Positions 26,763 through 34,749 of a stretch of 64,000 nucleotides of DNA are shown here, piece after piece (position 1 is the stretch's first letter; each line of letters opens with the position of its first letter). This DNA comes from Afipia sp. GTDB lineage: Bacteria; Pseudomonadota; Alphaproteobacteria; Rhizobiales; Xanthobacteraceae. The stretch is from contig JACQDM010000007.1 in NCBI GenBank assembly GCA_016201045.1, positions 186,001 through 250,000 of the forward strand, in the 5' to 3' direction. The translations under genes and the position numbers were made by a program. A model generated the notes under the pieces. It was given only the letters and a program-made list of their open reading frames with translations, searched no databases and was not told where the DNA came from.

Positions 26763-27407
26763 ATGTCCAAGAAAACGCGCAAGAAATCGAAAGCGACGGT
26801 ATCGGGGCAATCCCGCGCAAAGACTGCCGGAAAAAAGCGCTCGACGGTGAAAACGAACACATCGACGACCGCTAAGAAGAACGCGGTAAAGAAGGCGACA
26901 AAGCACGCTAAAAATGGACCACCATTCCCGGTGCGAACGGTCACGACCCTCGCGGTCGGCGACACCGCTTCAGTATTCCTTTTGCCGCGCGATGGAGGGC
27001 AATCGGTTGCGTTGGCGAGTTTCGCCGGACGCAAGCTGGCGATCTTCTTCTATCCACGCGCTGACACGCCCGGCTGCACCCGCGAAGCGATGGATTTCAG
27101 CCGGCTCGCGAATGCTTTTTCAGCAAGCCAAACGGCAGTGTTGGGCGTGTCCGCCGACCCGCTCAAAGCCCAAGAGCGGTTTCGAGACAAACACCAGTTG
27201 ACCGTTCCTCTTGTATCGGATGAGAAACTCACAATGCTCAAGGAGTATGGGACTTGGAGCGAAAAATCCATGTACGGCAAGACGTTCATGGGTGTTCTTC
27301 GCACAACGGTTCTAATCGACCGCCAGGGCAAGATCGCGCGCATCTGGCGCAACGTAAAGGTCGAGGGCCACGCCGACGAGGTTCTGGCAGCCGCCCAGGC
27401 ACTGTGA
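26763..27407 (+). CDS. Peroxiredoxin, Bcp/PrxQ type, with lysine-rich N-terminal extension
   Basis: A 214-residue thiol peroxidase that reduces peroxides. The peroxidatic Cys is in PRADTPGCTREAMDF. The resolving Cys that E. coli Bcp has five residues later is replaced (Met/Ala), so it should be a 1-Cys type. The first 52 residues are nearly all Lys, Thr, Ala, Ser and Arg (KKTRKKSKATV, KKNAVKKATKHAK), like histone-H1-type or nucleic-acid-binding tails, and are absent from ordinary Bcp. The ATG at 26763 has an AAGGAAGG site. The gene is divergent from the AsmA-like gene. Confidence 0.88.
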   Translation: MSKKTRKKSKATVSGQSRAKTAGKKRSTVKTNTSTTAKKNAVKKATKHAKNGPPFPVRTVTTLAVGDTASVFLLPRDGGQSVALASFAGRKLAIFFYPRADTPGCTREAMDFSRLANAFSASQTAVLGVSADPLKAQERFRDKHQLTVPLVSDEKLTMLKEYGTWSEKSMYGKTFMGVLRTTVLIDRQGKIARIWRNVKVEGHADEVLAAAQAL

Positions 27408-27507
27408 GGCAGGTTCCGTCGTTTCCCGAAAATTAACCATAACTGGCTCAAATCGACTCCTGAATTGAGCCGTCCGGAATCACGATCCGGCCGGCGCGGG
27501 AGTTTCG

Positions 27508-28857
27508 ATGTCGTACCGTTCCGGTCCCTATTCCCCTCACCATCAGCATGACTACGAGCGTGCCAATCCGCAGCGACGGCCTCAGCATGCACAGCAGCCT
27601 CCAGTACGCGTAGATCGGAGCAGCTATACGATCGTCCACGCTGGCAAGCAGGTCCGGCTCGGACCAGTTGTGTTCTGGATCGTGGCGGGATCGATCATGG
27701 TTATGGGCGCTTGGTCGGCCGCGACGGCCACCTACTTCGCGTTCCGCGACGATGTACTGACCCGGCTGATCGCCCGGCAAGCCGAGATGCAATATGCCTA
27801 CGAGGATCGTATCGCCGAGCTTCGCGCACGGGTCGATCGTGCGACCAGCCGTCAGTTGCTGGATCAGGAACAGTACGACCAAAAGCTGAATCAAATCATG
27901 CGCCGCCAGTCGACGCTCGAGTCCCGCGCAACCGCACTCGGCTCTATGTCAGACGTTGCAGTTACGGGATCGATCAAGCCGGCGCAGCGCGCTCCCCAGA
28001 CTATCGACCAACCTGCAACACCAAAACCATCGCCGATCAATGACACGGTCATCTTCGTGGCACCGCCGGATCGCGAAGCGCGACTCGAATCCAGAGTTCC
28101 ACCCGCCCCTGCTCGCAACACGCAGTTTGCCAAACTCAATGGTGTCGATAGCATGCTCGGCAATCTTCAGTCGGCGCTGGACAAGGTTGAGGGCCGCCAA
28201 ACAGCAATGCTCAGTTCAGTCGAGAGCGCCTATGAATCGCGCGTGCGCCGCATGCGGGGCGTGATCGACGACCTCGGTCTTGATTTGGCGACCCTTGAAG
28301 CCGCAGCGCCCAAAGGCGGCGTCGGTGGCCCTTACGTTCCGATCGTGAAACCGCCTGCGGACGCGAGCACGTTTGACCGGCAAATCTATCGCATCAATCT
28401 GACGCGTGCGCAGATCGACAAGCTGTCGCGAACATTGTCGCTGGTGCCTTATCGCAAGCCGGTGATCGGCGAAGTGGAATTCTCGTCCGGCTTCGGGGTG
28501 CGCAGCGATCCGTTCCTCGGACGACCTGCGATGCACACGGGCCTCGATTTCCGCGCCTCAATGGGTGACCCGGTTCGCGCGACCGCCAACGGCAAAGTCG
28601 TTGCTGCTGGAAATCAGGGAGGTTATGGACGCATGGTCGAGATTGATCACGGCAACGGTCTGTCCACGCGTTACGGCCATCTGTCGGTCATCGGCGTCAA
28701 AGTCGGAGACCAGATCAAGATCGGTCAGATCATCGGCGAAGTCGGATCGACGGGCCGATCGACCGGCCCTCATCTCCACTATGAGACACGCATCGACGGC
28801 GAAGCCGTCGATCCTCAAAAATTTCTACGAGCCGGCGTTCGTCTCAGCCAAGGCTGA
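27508..28857 (+). CDS. M23 family (LytM) peptidoglycan endopeptidase, membrane anchored
   Basis: A 449-residue protein: a cytoplasmic N-terminus rich in His/Gln/Pro, one membrane helix (about residues 52-72), a periplasmic coiled coil (about 80-145), a Pro-rich linker, a second helical part, and a C-terminal M23 domain. The zinc ligands are visible in MHTGLDFRA and in GPHLHYETR, with GNGLSTRYGHL between. An active metal site implies real DD-endopeptidase activity rather than an EnvC-like activator. The ATG follows GGGAG by 6 nt. It ends 4 bp before the convergent prfB stop. Confidence 0.9.
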   Translation: MSYRSGPYSPHHQHDYERANPQRRPQHAQQPPVRVDRSSYTIVHAGKQVRLGPVVFWIVAGSIMVMGAWSAATATYFAFRDDVLTRLIARQAEMQYAYEDRIAELRARVDRATSRQLLDQEQYDQKLNQIMRRQSTLESRATALGSMSDVAVTGSIKPAQRAPQTIDQPATPKPSPINDTVIFVAPPDREARLESRVPPAPARNTQFAKLNGVDSMLGNLQSALDKVEGRQTAMLSSVESAYESRVRRMRGVIDDLGLDLATLEAAAPKGGVGGPYVPIVKPPADASTFDRQIYRINLTRAQIDKLSRTLSLVPYRKPVIGEVEFSSGFGVRSDPFLGRPAMHTGLDFRASMGDPVRATANGKVVAAGNQGGYGRMVEIDHGNGLSTRYGHLSVIGVKVGDQIKIGQIIGEVGSTGRSTGPHLHYETRIDGEAVDPQKFLRAGVRLSQG

Positions 28858-28861
28858 TCCG

Positions 28862-29993
28862 CTAGTCGACGTCCTCGACTGCGCCCGGTCCAGTTCCAAA
28901 AGCACGCTGCGCGAGCGTTGCCGCCATAAATTCATCGAGATCGCCGTCGAGCACGCCTGACGTATCCGATGTCTGCACGCCAGTGCGCAGGTCCTTCACC
29001 ATCTGATATGGCTGCAGCACATACGACCTGATCTGATGTCCCCATCCGATGTCGGTCTTCGCGGCCTGATCGGCCGCCGCTTTCTCCTCGCGCTTCTTCA
29101 ATTCGATCTCATAAAGCCTGGCGCGCAACATATCCCAAGCCTGCGCGCGGTTCTTGTGCTGTGATCTTCCAGCCTGACAGACCACAGCGACGCCAGTCGG
29201 AATATGCGTGAGACGAACGGCGGACTCGGTCTTGTTGACGTGCTGGCCGCCCGCTCCGCCTGAGCGCATCGTATCGGTGCGCACATCGGATTCCTTGATG
29301 TCGATCTTGATGCTGTCGTCGATGACTGGGAAAATCTGAACGCTCGAAAAGGACGTGTGCCTTCGTGCATTGGAATCGAACGGTGAAATGCGCACAAGAC
29401 GATGCACACCCGCCTCGGTCTTCAGCCAGCCATAGGCGTTGTGCCCGCTGATCTGTATCGTTGCGGACTTGATGCCAGCCTCTTCGCCTTCGGACTCTTC
29501 CAGATACTCCACCTTGAAGCCGTGCTTTTCGGCCCACCGCGTATACATTCGCAGCAGCATGGACGCCCAATCCTGGCTCTCGGTGCCGCCCGCTCCCGCA
29601 TGAACTTCGAGATATGTGTTAAATTTGTCCGCCTCGCCAGAGAGCAACGCTTCCAGCTCCTGACGGGCGACTTCCTTCTTTAGGGCTTTCAGCGCATTTT
29701 CAGCCTCCGCGACGACGCCTTCATCTTTCTCGGATTCGCCAAGCTCAAGCATCCCGATTTGATCGTCGAGTTCGCGCCCGATCTTGCCGATTCCCGTGAG
29801 CTGATTTTCGAGCGCCGTGCGTTCCTGCATCAGCTTCTGCGCCTTTTGCGGATCGTTCCAGAGATCCGGCTGCTCGGCGAGCGCGTTCAGTTCCGCAAGC
29901 CGTGCCGTCGCTTTGTCGACGTCAAAGATGCCTCCTCAGCAGACCTGCGGACTGCTTGATCTCATCGACGATGCGTTCGATTTCTGGGCGCAT
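28862..29993 (-). CDS. prfB: Peptide chain release factor 2, with programmed +1 frameshift
   Basis: RF2 ends translation at UGA and UAA. The first frame runs from ATG 29993 for 23 codons ([13 protein letters not shown]...) to an in-frame TGA at 29922-29924. The second frame, entered by a +1 slip at CTT-T-GAC, runs to 28862 and makes 353 residues (376 in all). The slip site has the full classical layout: AGGAGG (29931-29936) three bases before CTT-TGA-C. The product has the codon-reading ISPFD tripeptide loop and the catalytic [12 protein letters not shown]2 level thus autoregulates the frameshift. A start at the internal ATG 29830 would miss the N-terminal domain. Confidence 0.95.
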
Positions 29994-30071
29994 GGAAATT
30001 CCGGCTTGCGGCAACAGCCGCGATTCAATGAATGCGTCGATGTAACGGCAGATGACGGCGGGCGCAATCGA

Positions 30072-32564
30072 TCAGTAGAGGCCGCCCGTTCCCGACCGGA
30101 TGATCGCACGGTCGGCGTCGGGCGATACGCTCAACGAGCGCCCGTCAGCGTCGGCAACACCAATGACAGAGTAGTTGTCGGGCGGGGCTGTACCGGGCTT
30201 GAACGCTTCAAGGATCGTACCGCCTGTCGCACCGGGACCGGCGCGCATGCCGGTTTTGGCGTCGACGCGGATCAGCTTGATGCCGGCAGGAACGCGAAAC
30301 GGTACGGCCGCTTTGTCAACGAGCGCGAGCTTGAAGAAATCTTTGGCGACAGGTGCAGCAAGATGTCCGCCGGTTGCGTTGCGGCCGAGGTTGCGCGGCT
30401 TGTCGTAGCCGATATAGACGCCGCAGACGAGATCGGGCGAGAAGCCGACGAACCATGCGTCCTTCTCATCGTTCGTGGTGCCGGTCTTGCCCGCGATGGG
30501 CTTGCCGACTTCTTTCACGACGGTTGCCGTACCGGCTTGAACGACGCCCTCCATCATCGACGTGATCTGATAGGCGGTCATGGAATCGAGTACCTGCTCA
30601 CGGCGATCCACCAGCGTCGGCTCCGGCTGGTTCTTCCAACCATCGTTGGCGTCGCAGCCACGGCATTCGCGCTGGTCGTGCTTGAAGATCGTGTGGCCGT
30701 AGCGATCTTGAATGCGGTCGATCAATGTCGGTTTCACGCGCTTGCCGCCATTGGCGAACATCGAATACGCGGTCACCATGCGCATAACGGTCGTCTCACC
30801 GGCGCCGAGCGCATAGGAAAGATAGTTCGGCAGATCGTCATAGACGCCGAAGCGCTTGGCGTATTCGCCGATCAGAGGCATGCCGATATCCTGCGCAAGA
30901 CGCACCGTGACGGTGTTGAGCGAAAGTCGCAAGGCGTTGCGAAGCGTCGTGGGCCCGTAATATTTGCCGCTCGCGTAGTTCTCGGGACGCCAAACACCTG
31001 CGCCCTGCCCCTGATCGATTTCAATCGGTGCGTCGACAACCACAGTCGATGGCGTGTAGCCGTTGTCCATCGCCGTCGAGTAAACGATCGGCTTAAACGA
31101 CGAGCCGGGCTGACGATATGCCTGCGTCGCGCGATTGAACTGACTTTGATCGAACGAGAAACCGCCGACCATAGCAAGAACGCGGCCGGTCCACGGATCC
31201 ATCGCGACCATTGCGCCGGATACTTCCGGCACCTGACGGAGGCGGTATTGGCCTTCGACCGCCGAGCCGTCCTTGGCGAGCATCGGATCGACGTAAATCA
31301 CGTCTCCCGCATTCAAGACTTGCGACACGCTGGTTGGCGTGCGTCCCTTTGCGGGCCCGCTTGCCGCTCTCGCCCATTTCACGCCGTCCAGCGAAATCAA
31401 GCCTGTCTCGCGCGTTTTTAGGACGGCGCCACCGAGTTCACGGCCGGGTTGAAAACCGATGCGGGCCGATTGATCGCTAATCTCGAGCACAACCGCCATT
31501 CGCCAAGGCGATATGTCCGACAGCGATTTCACTTCGGCGAGCTTCACGCCCCAATCGCCCGTCAGAGGGATTGTCGTCTGCGCGCCGCGCCAGCCCTGCG
31601 CCTCGTCATAAGTCACGAGTCCTGCAACCATCGCCTTGCGCGCCATAACCTGAAGTTTCGGGTCGAGTGTCGCGCGGACGGATAGGCCGCCTTCGTAAAG
31701 TTTCTTCTCGCCGTACCGATCGAGAATGTCGCGCCGAACTTCCTCGGCAAAATACTCACCCGCAAAAATGTGTGCCGCATTGGCGCGATTGGTGACGACA
31801 AGCGGCTCTTTGCGGGCCGCAACAGCGTCGGACTGTTTGACCCAGCCGTTTTCGGCGAGGCGGTCGATCACATAGTTACGGCGCTCGATTGCACGGTCGC
31901 GATTGCGTACCGGGTGTAGAGCAGCCGGAGCTTTCGGAAGAGCCGCAAGATAGGCCGCTTCCGCTATCGTCAGCTCATTGACGGACTTATCGAAGTAGAC
32001 AAGCGATGCAGCCGCAATGCCGTAAGCGCCGAGTCCGAGATAGATTTCGTTCAGATAAAGTTCGAGAATTTTGTCCTTGCTGTAGGTGCGCTCAATGCGC
32101 ATCGCGAGCAGCGCTTCCTTGATCTTGCGGGTAAAGGACACTTCGTTCGTCAAAAGAAAGTTCTTCGCGACCTGCTGCGTGATCGTGGACGCGCCCTGTG
32201 GACGGCGGTTCGAGCCGTAGTTTTGCGCGTACAGCATGACGGCACGCGCCATGCCGGTAAAATCGATGCCGCCATGCTCATAGAAATTCTTGTCCTCGGC
32301 TGCGAGGAACGCGTTGATTACGGATTTCGGTATCGCCTGGATGGGCAAATAGAGACGACGCTCCTTGGAATACTCGCCAAGCAGGGATCCGTCCGACGCA
32401 TGAACGCGCGTCATCACCGGCGGTTCGTAATCCTGAAGCTGGGAGTAGTCGGGCAAATCCTTGGAGTAGTGCCAGATCGCGCCCGCCACGACGCCGACGC
32501 CGACCAGAAATACGATCGTCCCAGCCGCAAACAAGAAACCCATAAATCGCAGCAGAAACCGCAT
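30072..32564 (-). CDS. mrcA: Penicillin-binding protein 1A (class A transglycosylase/transpeptidase)
   Basis: An 830-residue bifunctional PBP. An N-terminal membrane helix (about residues 8-30) is followed by the GT51 glycosyltransferase (catalytic Glu in AAEDKNFYEHGG, about residue 90; QGASTITQQVAKN; ERTYSKDKILELYLNEI), an OB-like ODP insert, and a transpeptidase with PGSSFKP (near 485), LSLNTV and AGKTGTTND (near 690). It polymerises and cross-links peptidoglycan. A C-rich segment (RECRGCDAND) lies between the SxN and KTG motifs. The start at 32564 (MRFLLRFMGFLF) puts the membrane helix at the N-terminus. It follows an amidase gene on the same strand. Confidence 0.94.
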   Translation of the reverse strand: MRFLLRFMGFLFAAGTIVFLVGVGVVAGAIWHYSKDLPDYSQLQDYEPPVMTRVHASDGSLLGEYSKERRLYLPIQAIPKSVINAFLAAEDKNFYEHGGIDFTGMARAVMLYAQNYGSNRRPQGASTITQQVAKNFLLTNEVSFTRKIKEALLAMRIERTYSKDKILELYLNEIYLGLGAYGIAAASLVYFDKSVNELTIAEAAYLAALPKAPAALHPVRNRDRAIERRNYVIDRLAENGWVKQSDAVAARKEPLVVTNRANAAHIFAGEYFAEEVRRDILDRYGEKKLYEGGLSVRATLDPKLQVMARKAMVAGLVTYDEAQGWRGAQTTIPLTGDWGVKLAEVKSLSDISPWRMAVVLEISDQSARIGFQPGRELGGAVLKTRETGLISLDGVKWARAASGPAKGRTPTSVSQVLNAGDVIYVDPMLAKDGSAVEGQYRLRQVPEVSGAMVAMDPWTGRVLAMVGGFSFDQSQFNRATQAYRQPGSSFKPIVYSTAMDNGYTPSTVVVDAPIEIDQGQGAGVWRPENYASGKYYGPTTLRNALRLSLNTVTVRLAQDIGMPLIGEYAKRFGVYDDLPNYLSYALGAGETTVMRMVTAYSMFANGGKRVKPTLIDRIQDRYGHTIFKHDQRECRGCDANDGWKNQPEPTLVDRREQVLDSMTAYQITSMMEGVVQAGTATVVKEVGKPIAGKTGTTNDEKDAWFVGFSPDLVCGVYIGYDKPRNLGRNATGGHLAAPVAKDFFKLALVDKAAVPFRVPAGIKLIRVDAKTGMRAGPGATGGTILEAFKPGTAPPDNYSVIGVADADGRSLSVSPDADRAIIRSGTGGLY

Positions 32565-32754
32565 TCCGGATGTTCCGTCTCTCAAAATCCGCGACGCCGG
32601 CCTCAACTTTGGCAGGGTCCGCAGTCGACAGTCTTAAAGCGCAAATCATACCATTCGGCGCGCAGACCGGCGAACGATTCCGCATTCTTGCGACGCCAAT
32701 CTATAGTGCCGACGCTGTGTCCAAACTAGGGCTATTGGCCGAATCCACCGGCGT

Positions 32755-34056
32755 TCATTTCGCCGGGGTGGCAGATACCACCCTTTTTCCGAGGAACAAG
32801 TCGACAGCCTGAGCGACCGAACCCACGGTCTTCGACCGCCAGCTTTCCGAAACCAAGTGCTGCAGATCGTCTTTGTTCGAGACATACCCCAGTTCGACCA
32901 GGACCGACGGCACATCGTGCGCCTTGAGGACCTTGAATCCCGCAGACTTCAACGGATGCTTATGCATCCGCGCGACGACCTTCATCTGATCCGCCAGCGT
33001 ATGCGCAAAACGATTTGAAAAAGTCCGCGTCTCCCGCTGCGTGAGATCGATCAGGATGTCTGCAACATCCGGCGGCTCTTCGGTCAAATTGATCCCGGCG
33101 ATAGCGTCGGCCCTGTTCTCTGCGTCGGCGAGCTTTTGCGCTTCAGCGTCAGATGCCTTATCAGACAAAGTATAGATCGTTGCGCCCTGCGCGTCGCCTT
33201 CCGCCTTTGGGAGAGCATCTGCATGAATGGAAACGAATAAAGCCGCACCCTGATTGCGCGCCATTTTTACGCGGTCGCCAAGCGCCACGAATGTGTCGTC
33301 GTCGCGCGTCATCACGACACGAAACTTGCCCGCCTTCTCGATGCGGTCGCGCAGTGCTTTGGCGAAATCCAGCACCAGATCCTTTTCGTTTTCTCCGCTT
33401 TCGGCAATGGTGCCGTTGTCAACTCCTCCATGACCCGCATCGATCACGACGACAGGACGTCCGTCTGCCTTCGCCGGCGTCGCGGTGTTGCTGGAATTCG
33501 TGACGCTTGCTGTTGCGGCGGCGTCTGCGATCATCGTCGGCCGCAACTGCGGTTTGGATTCTTCGGCCGGCGTCGCCTTGAACGCCGATTTCTCAACGGC
33601 GGACAATTCAACCACAAGACGCGGCGGCTGCTCGTTGGCCGCATCCATAATGTAAGTCTTCTCGACTTTCGCGGGCCCTGTGAGATCGAACACCATGCGA
33701 GACCCGCCGGGCATCACGAGCCCATATCGAAACGTGCGGACGAGGCCGCGCCCCGCCGTCCCCGTTCCCTGCGGAAGGCTGAATGTGACCTGCGGAAGAT
33801 CGAGCACGACGCGATAGGGGTCGCCCAGTGTGGACGCGCGAACGTCAATCTTGCGATCGAGATCGAGAACGACCCGCGTCTGCTTGTCGTCACCCAGAAT
33901 TCGGACGCCAGTCGCAATGGGATACGCGGTTGCAACCGCTGGGCGCGGCACCTGCCCGCCGGCGGATTCGGCTGCAGTCGCCTCCATCCACAGAGGCGCG
34001 GCAGCGCACGCTAGCGCCAGTCCGATCAATCCTTTGTTGCTTCTGCGGCGGGTCAA
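32755..34056 (-). CDS. N-acetylmuramoyl-L-alanine amidase (AmiC type, AMIN domain)
   Basis: A 433-residue periplasmic amidase that cuts the bond between MurNAc and the stem peptide during cell separation. It has a signal peptide (residues 1-29), an AMIN domain for septal targeting (about 45-155, GVRILGDDKQTRVVLDLD), a Ser/Thr/Ala linker and an Amidase_3 domain (about 205-425). Zinc ligands are His in DAGHGG, Glu in GENEKDL and His in SIHADA; the catalytic Glu is in VLVELGY. The PBP1A gene lies 190 bp downstream on the same strand, and rne diverges upstream. Confidence 0.92.
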   Translation of the reverse strand: MTRRRSNKGLIGLALACAAAPLWMEATAAESAGGQVPRPAVATAYPIATGVRILGDDKQTRVVLDLDRKIDVRASTLGDPYRVVLDLPQVTFSLPQGTGTAGRGLVRTFRYGLVMPGGSRMVFDLTGPAKVEKTYIMDAANEQPPRLVVELSAVEKSAFKATPAEESKPQLRPTMIADAAATASVTNSSNTATPAKADGRPVVVIDAGHGGVDNGTIAESGENEKDLVLDFAKALRDRIEKAGKFRVVMTRDDDTFVALGDRVKMARNQGAALFVSIHADALPKAEGDAQGATIYTLSDKASDAEAQKLADAENRADAIAGINLTEEPPDVADILIDLTQRETRTFSNRFAHTLADQMKVVARMHKHPLKSAGFKVLKAHDVPSVLVELGYVSNKDDLQHLVSESWRSKTVGSVAQAVDLFLGKRVVSATPAK

Positions 34057-34749
34057 CGAATCCCATGCCTCCGGGGCGCCGTCTTACCCCAATAAAATTG
34101 CGCGGTTAACTCGGCCTTACGGTTCCAGGCCCGATTGCAAACGCAGTGTTGCGGCCCCGTGACGCTTCCCTTGCCTCAGGGCGACAATAGACGTATTTAT
34201 GGGGTGCTGACGGATTAAAACTTCCGGTTGTATCGCGTTCAGCCGCCCGGTGCAGCGCCGGTCCGTTCGAGCAGATTGAACGGTTCCAGCGTACCATCCG
34301 CCCTCCGAGGTCAGCGCTTTGCGCGGCCCACATTGTGGCGGTCTCTGGCCCGAGCGGCCCGCGTCCAATCGGCGCTCGCGGATGAAAGGTCCGCGGCTTT
34401 CGACAATCACCGCCCGCGTTCCGCGATGCGATGGTTCCCATCAGCGACCGACCAGCTGGCAAAGCCAGCAAAAAATGCGGCGGCAGAAATGCCGCCAGAA
34501 CAAATTAAGCGGGCCGACGCTCGATGCGCCAGACTCACACGCCGACCGGAGTCAGAACTCCGGCAAACCCAGGACAGACACGACGCGAAACACTTTCGCG
34601 CCGTTCGTCGCTGGCTCTAAATTCGGCGCGGCACTCCGGGCGGCGTTTCGGCCTTTCCCTCACCCCCGAATCAGGTGGACCGTTGCGTCAGCCAGCTGCG
34701 CGTTTCGCGCTGGCCGTTTCGCGCGCCGTTCGCCGTCATGAGTTGAAAA
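34057..34749 (+). promoter_or_regulatory. Long hairpin-rich leader of rne (no gene seen)
   Basis: This 693-bp gap between the divergent amidase and rne holds no credible ORF. Four consecutive perfect hairpins lie at 34455-34600: GCTGGC/GCCAGC (loop AAA), GGCGGCA/TGCCGCC (loop GAAA, a GNRA tetraloop, 34479-34496), CCGGAGT/ACTCCGG (34546-34563) and CGCGAAA/TTTCGCG (34584-34600). A bulged hairpin lies close to the start codon. In E. coli the rne 5' UTR folds into hairpins through which RNase E cleaves its own mRNA; this leader probably has the same role, though its sequence is different. Confidence 0.6.

Noticed and set aside
29817-31421. Plus-strand ORF of 534 codons opposite prfB and PBP1A
   Set aside because: Runs antisense through two well-supported genes; composition is that of a shadow frame.
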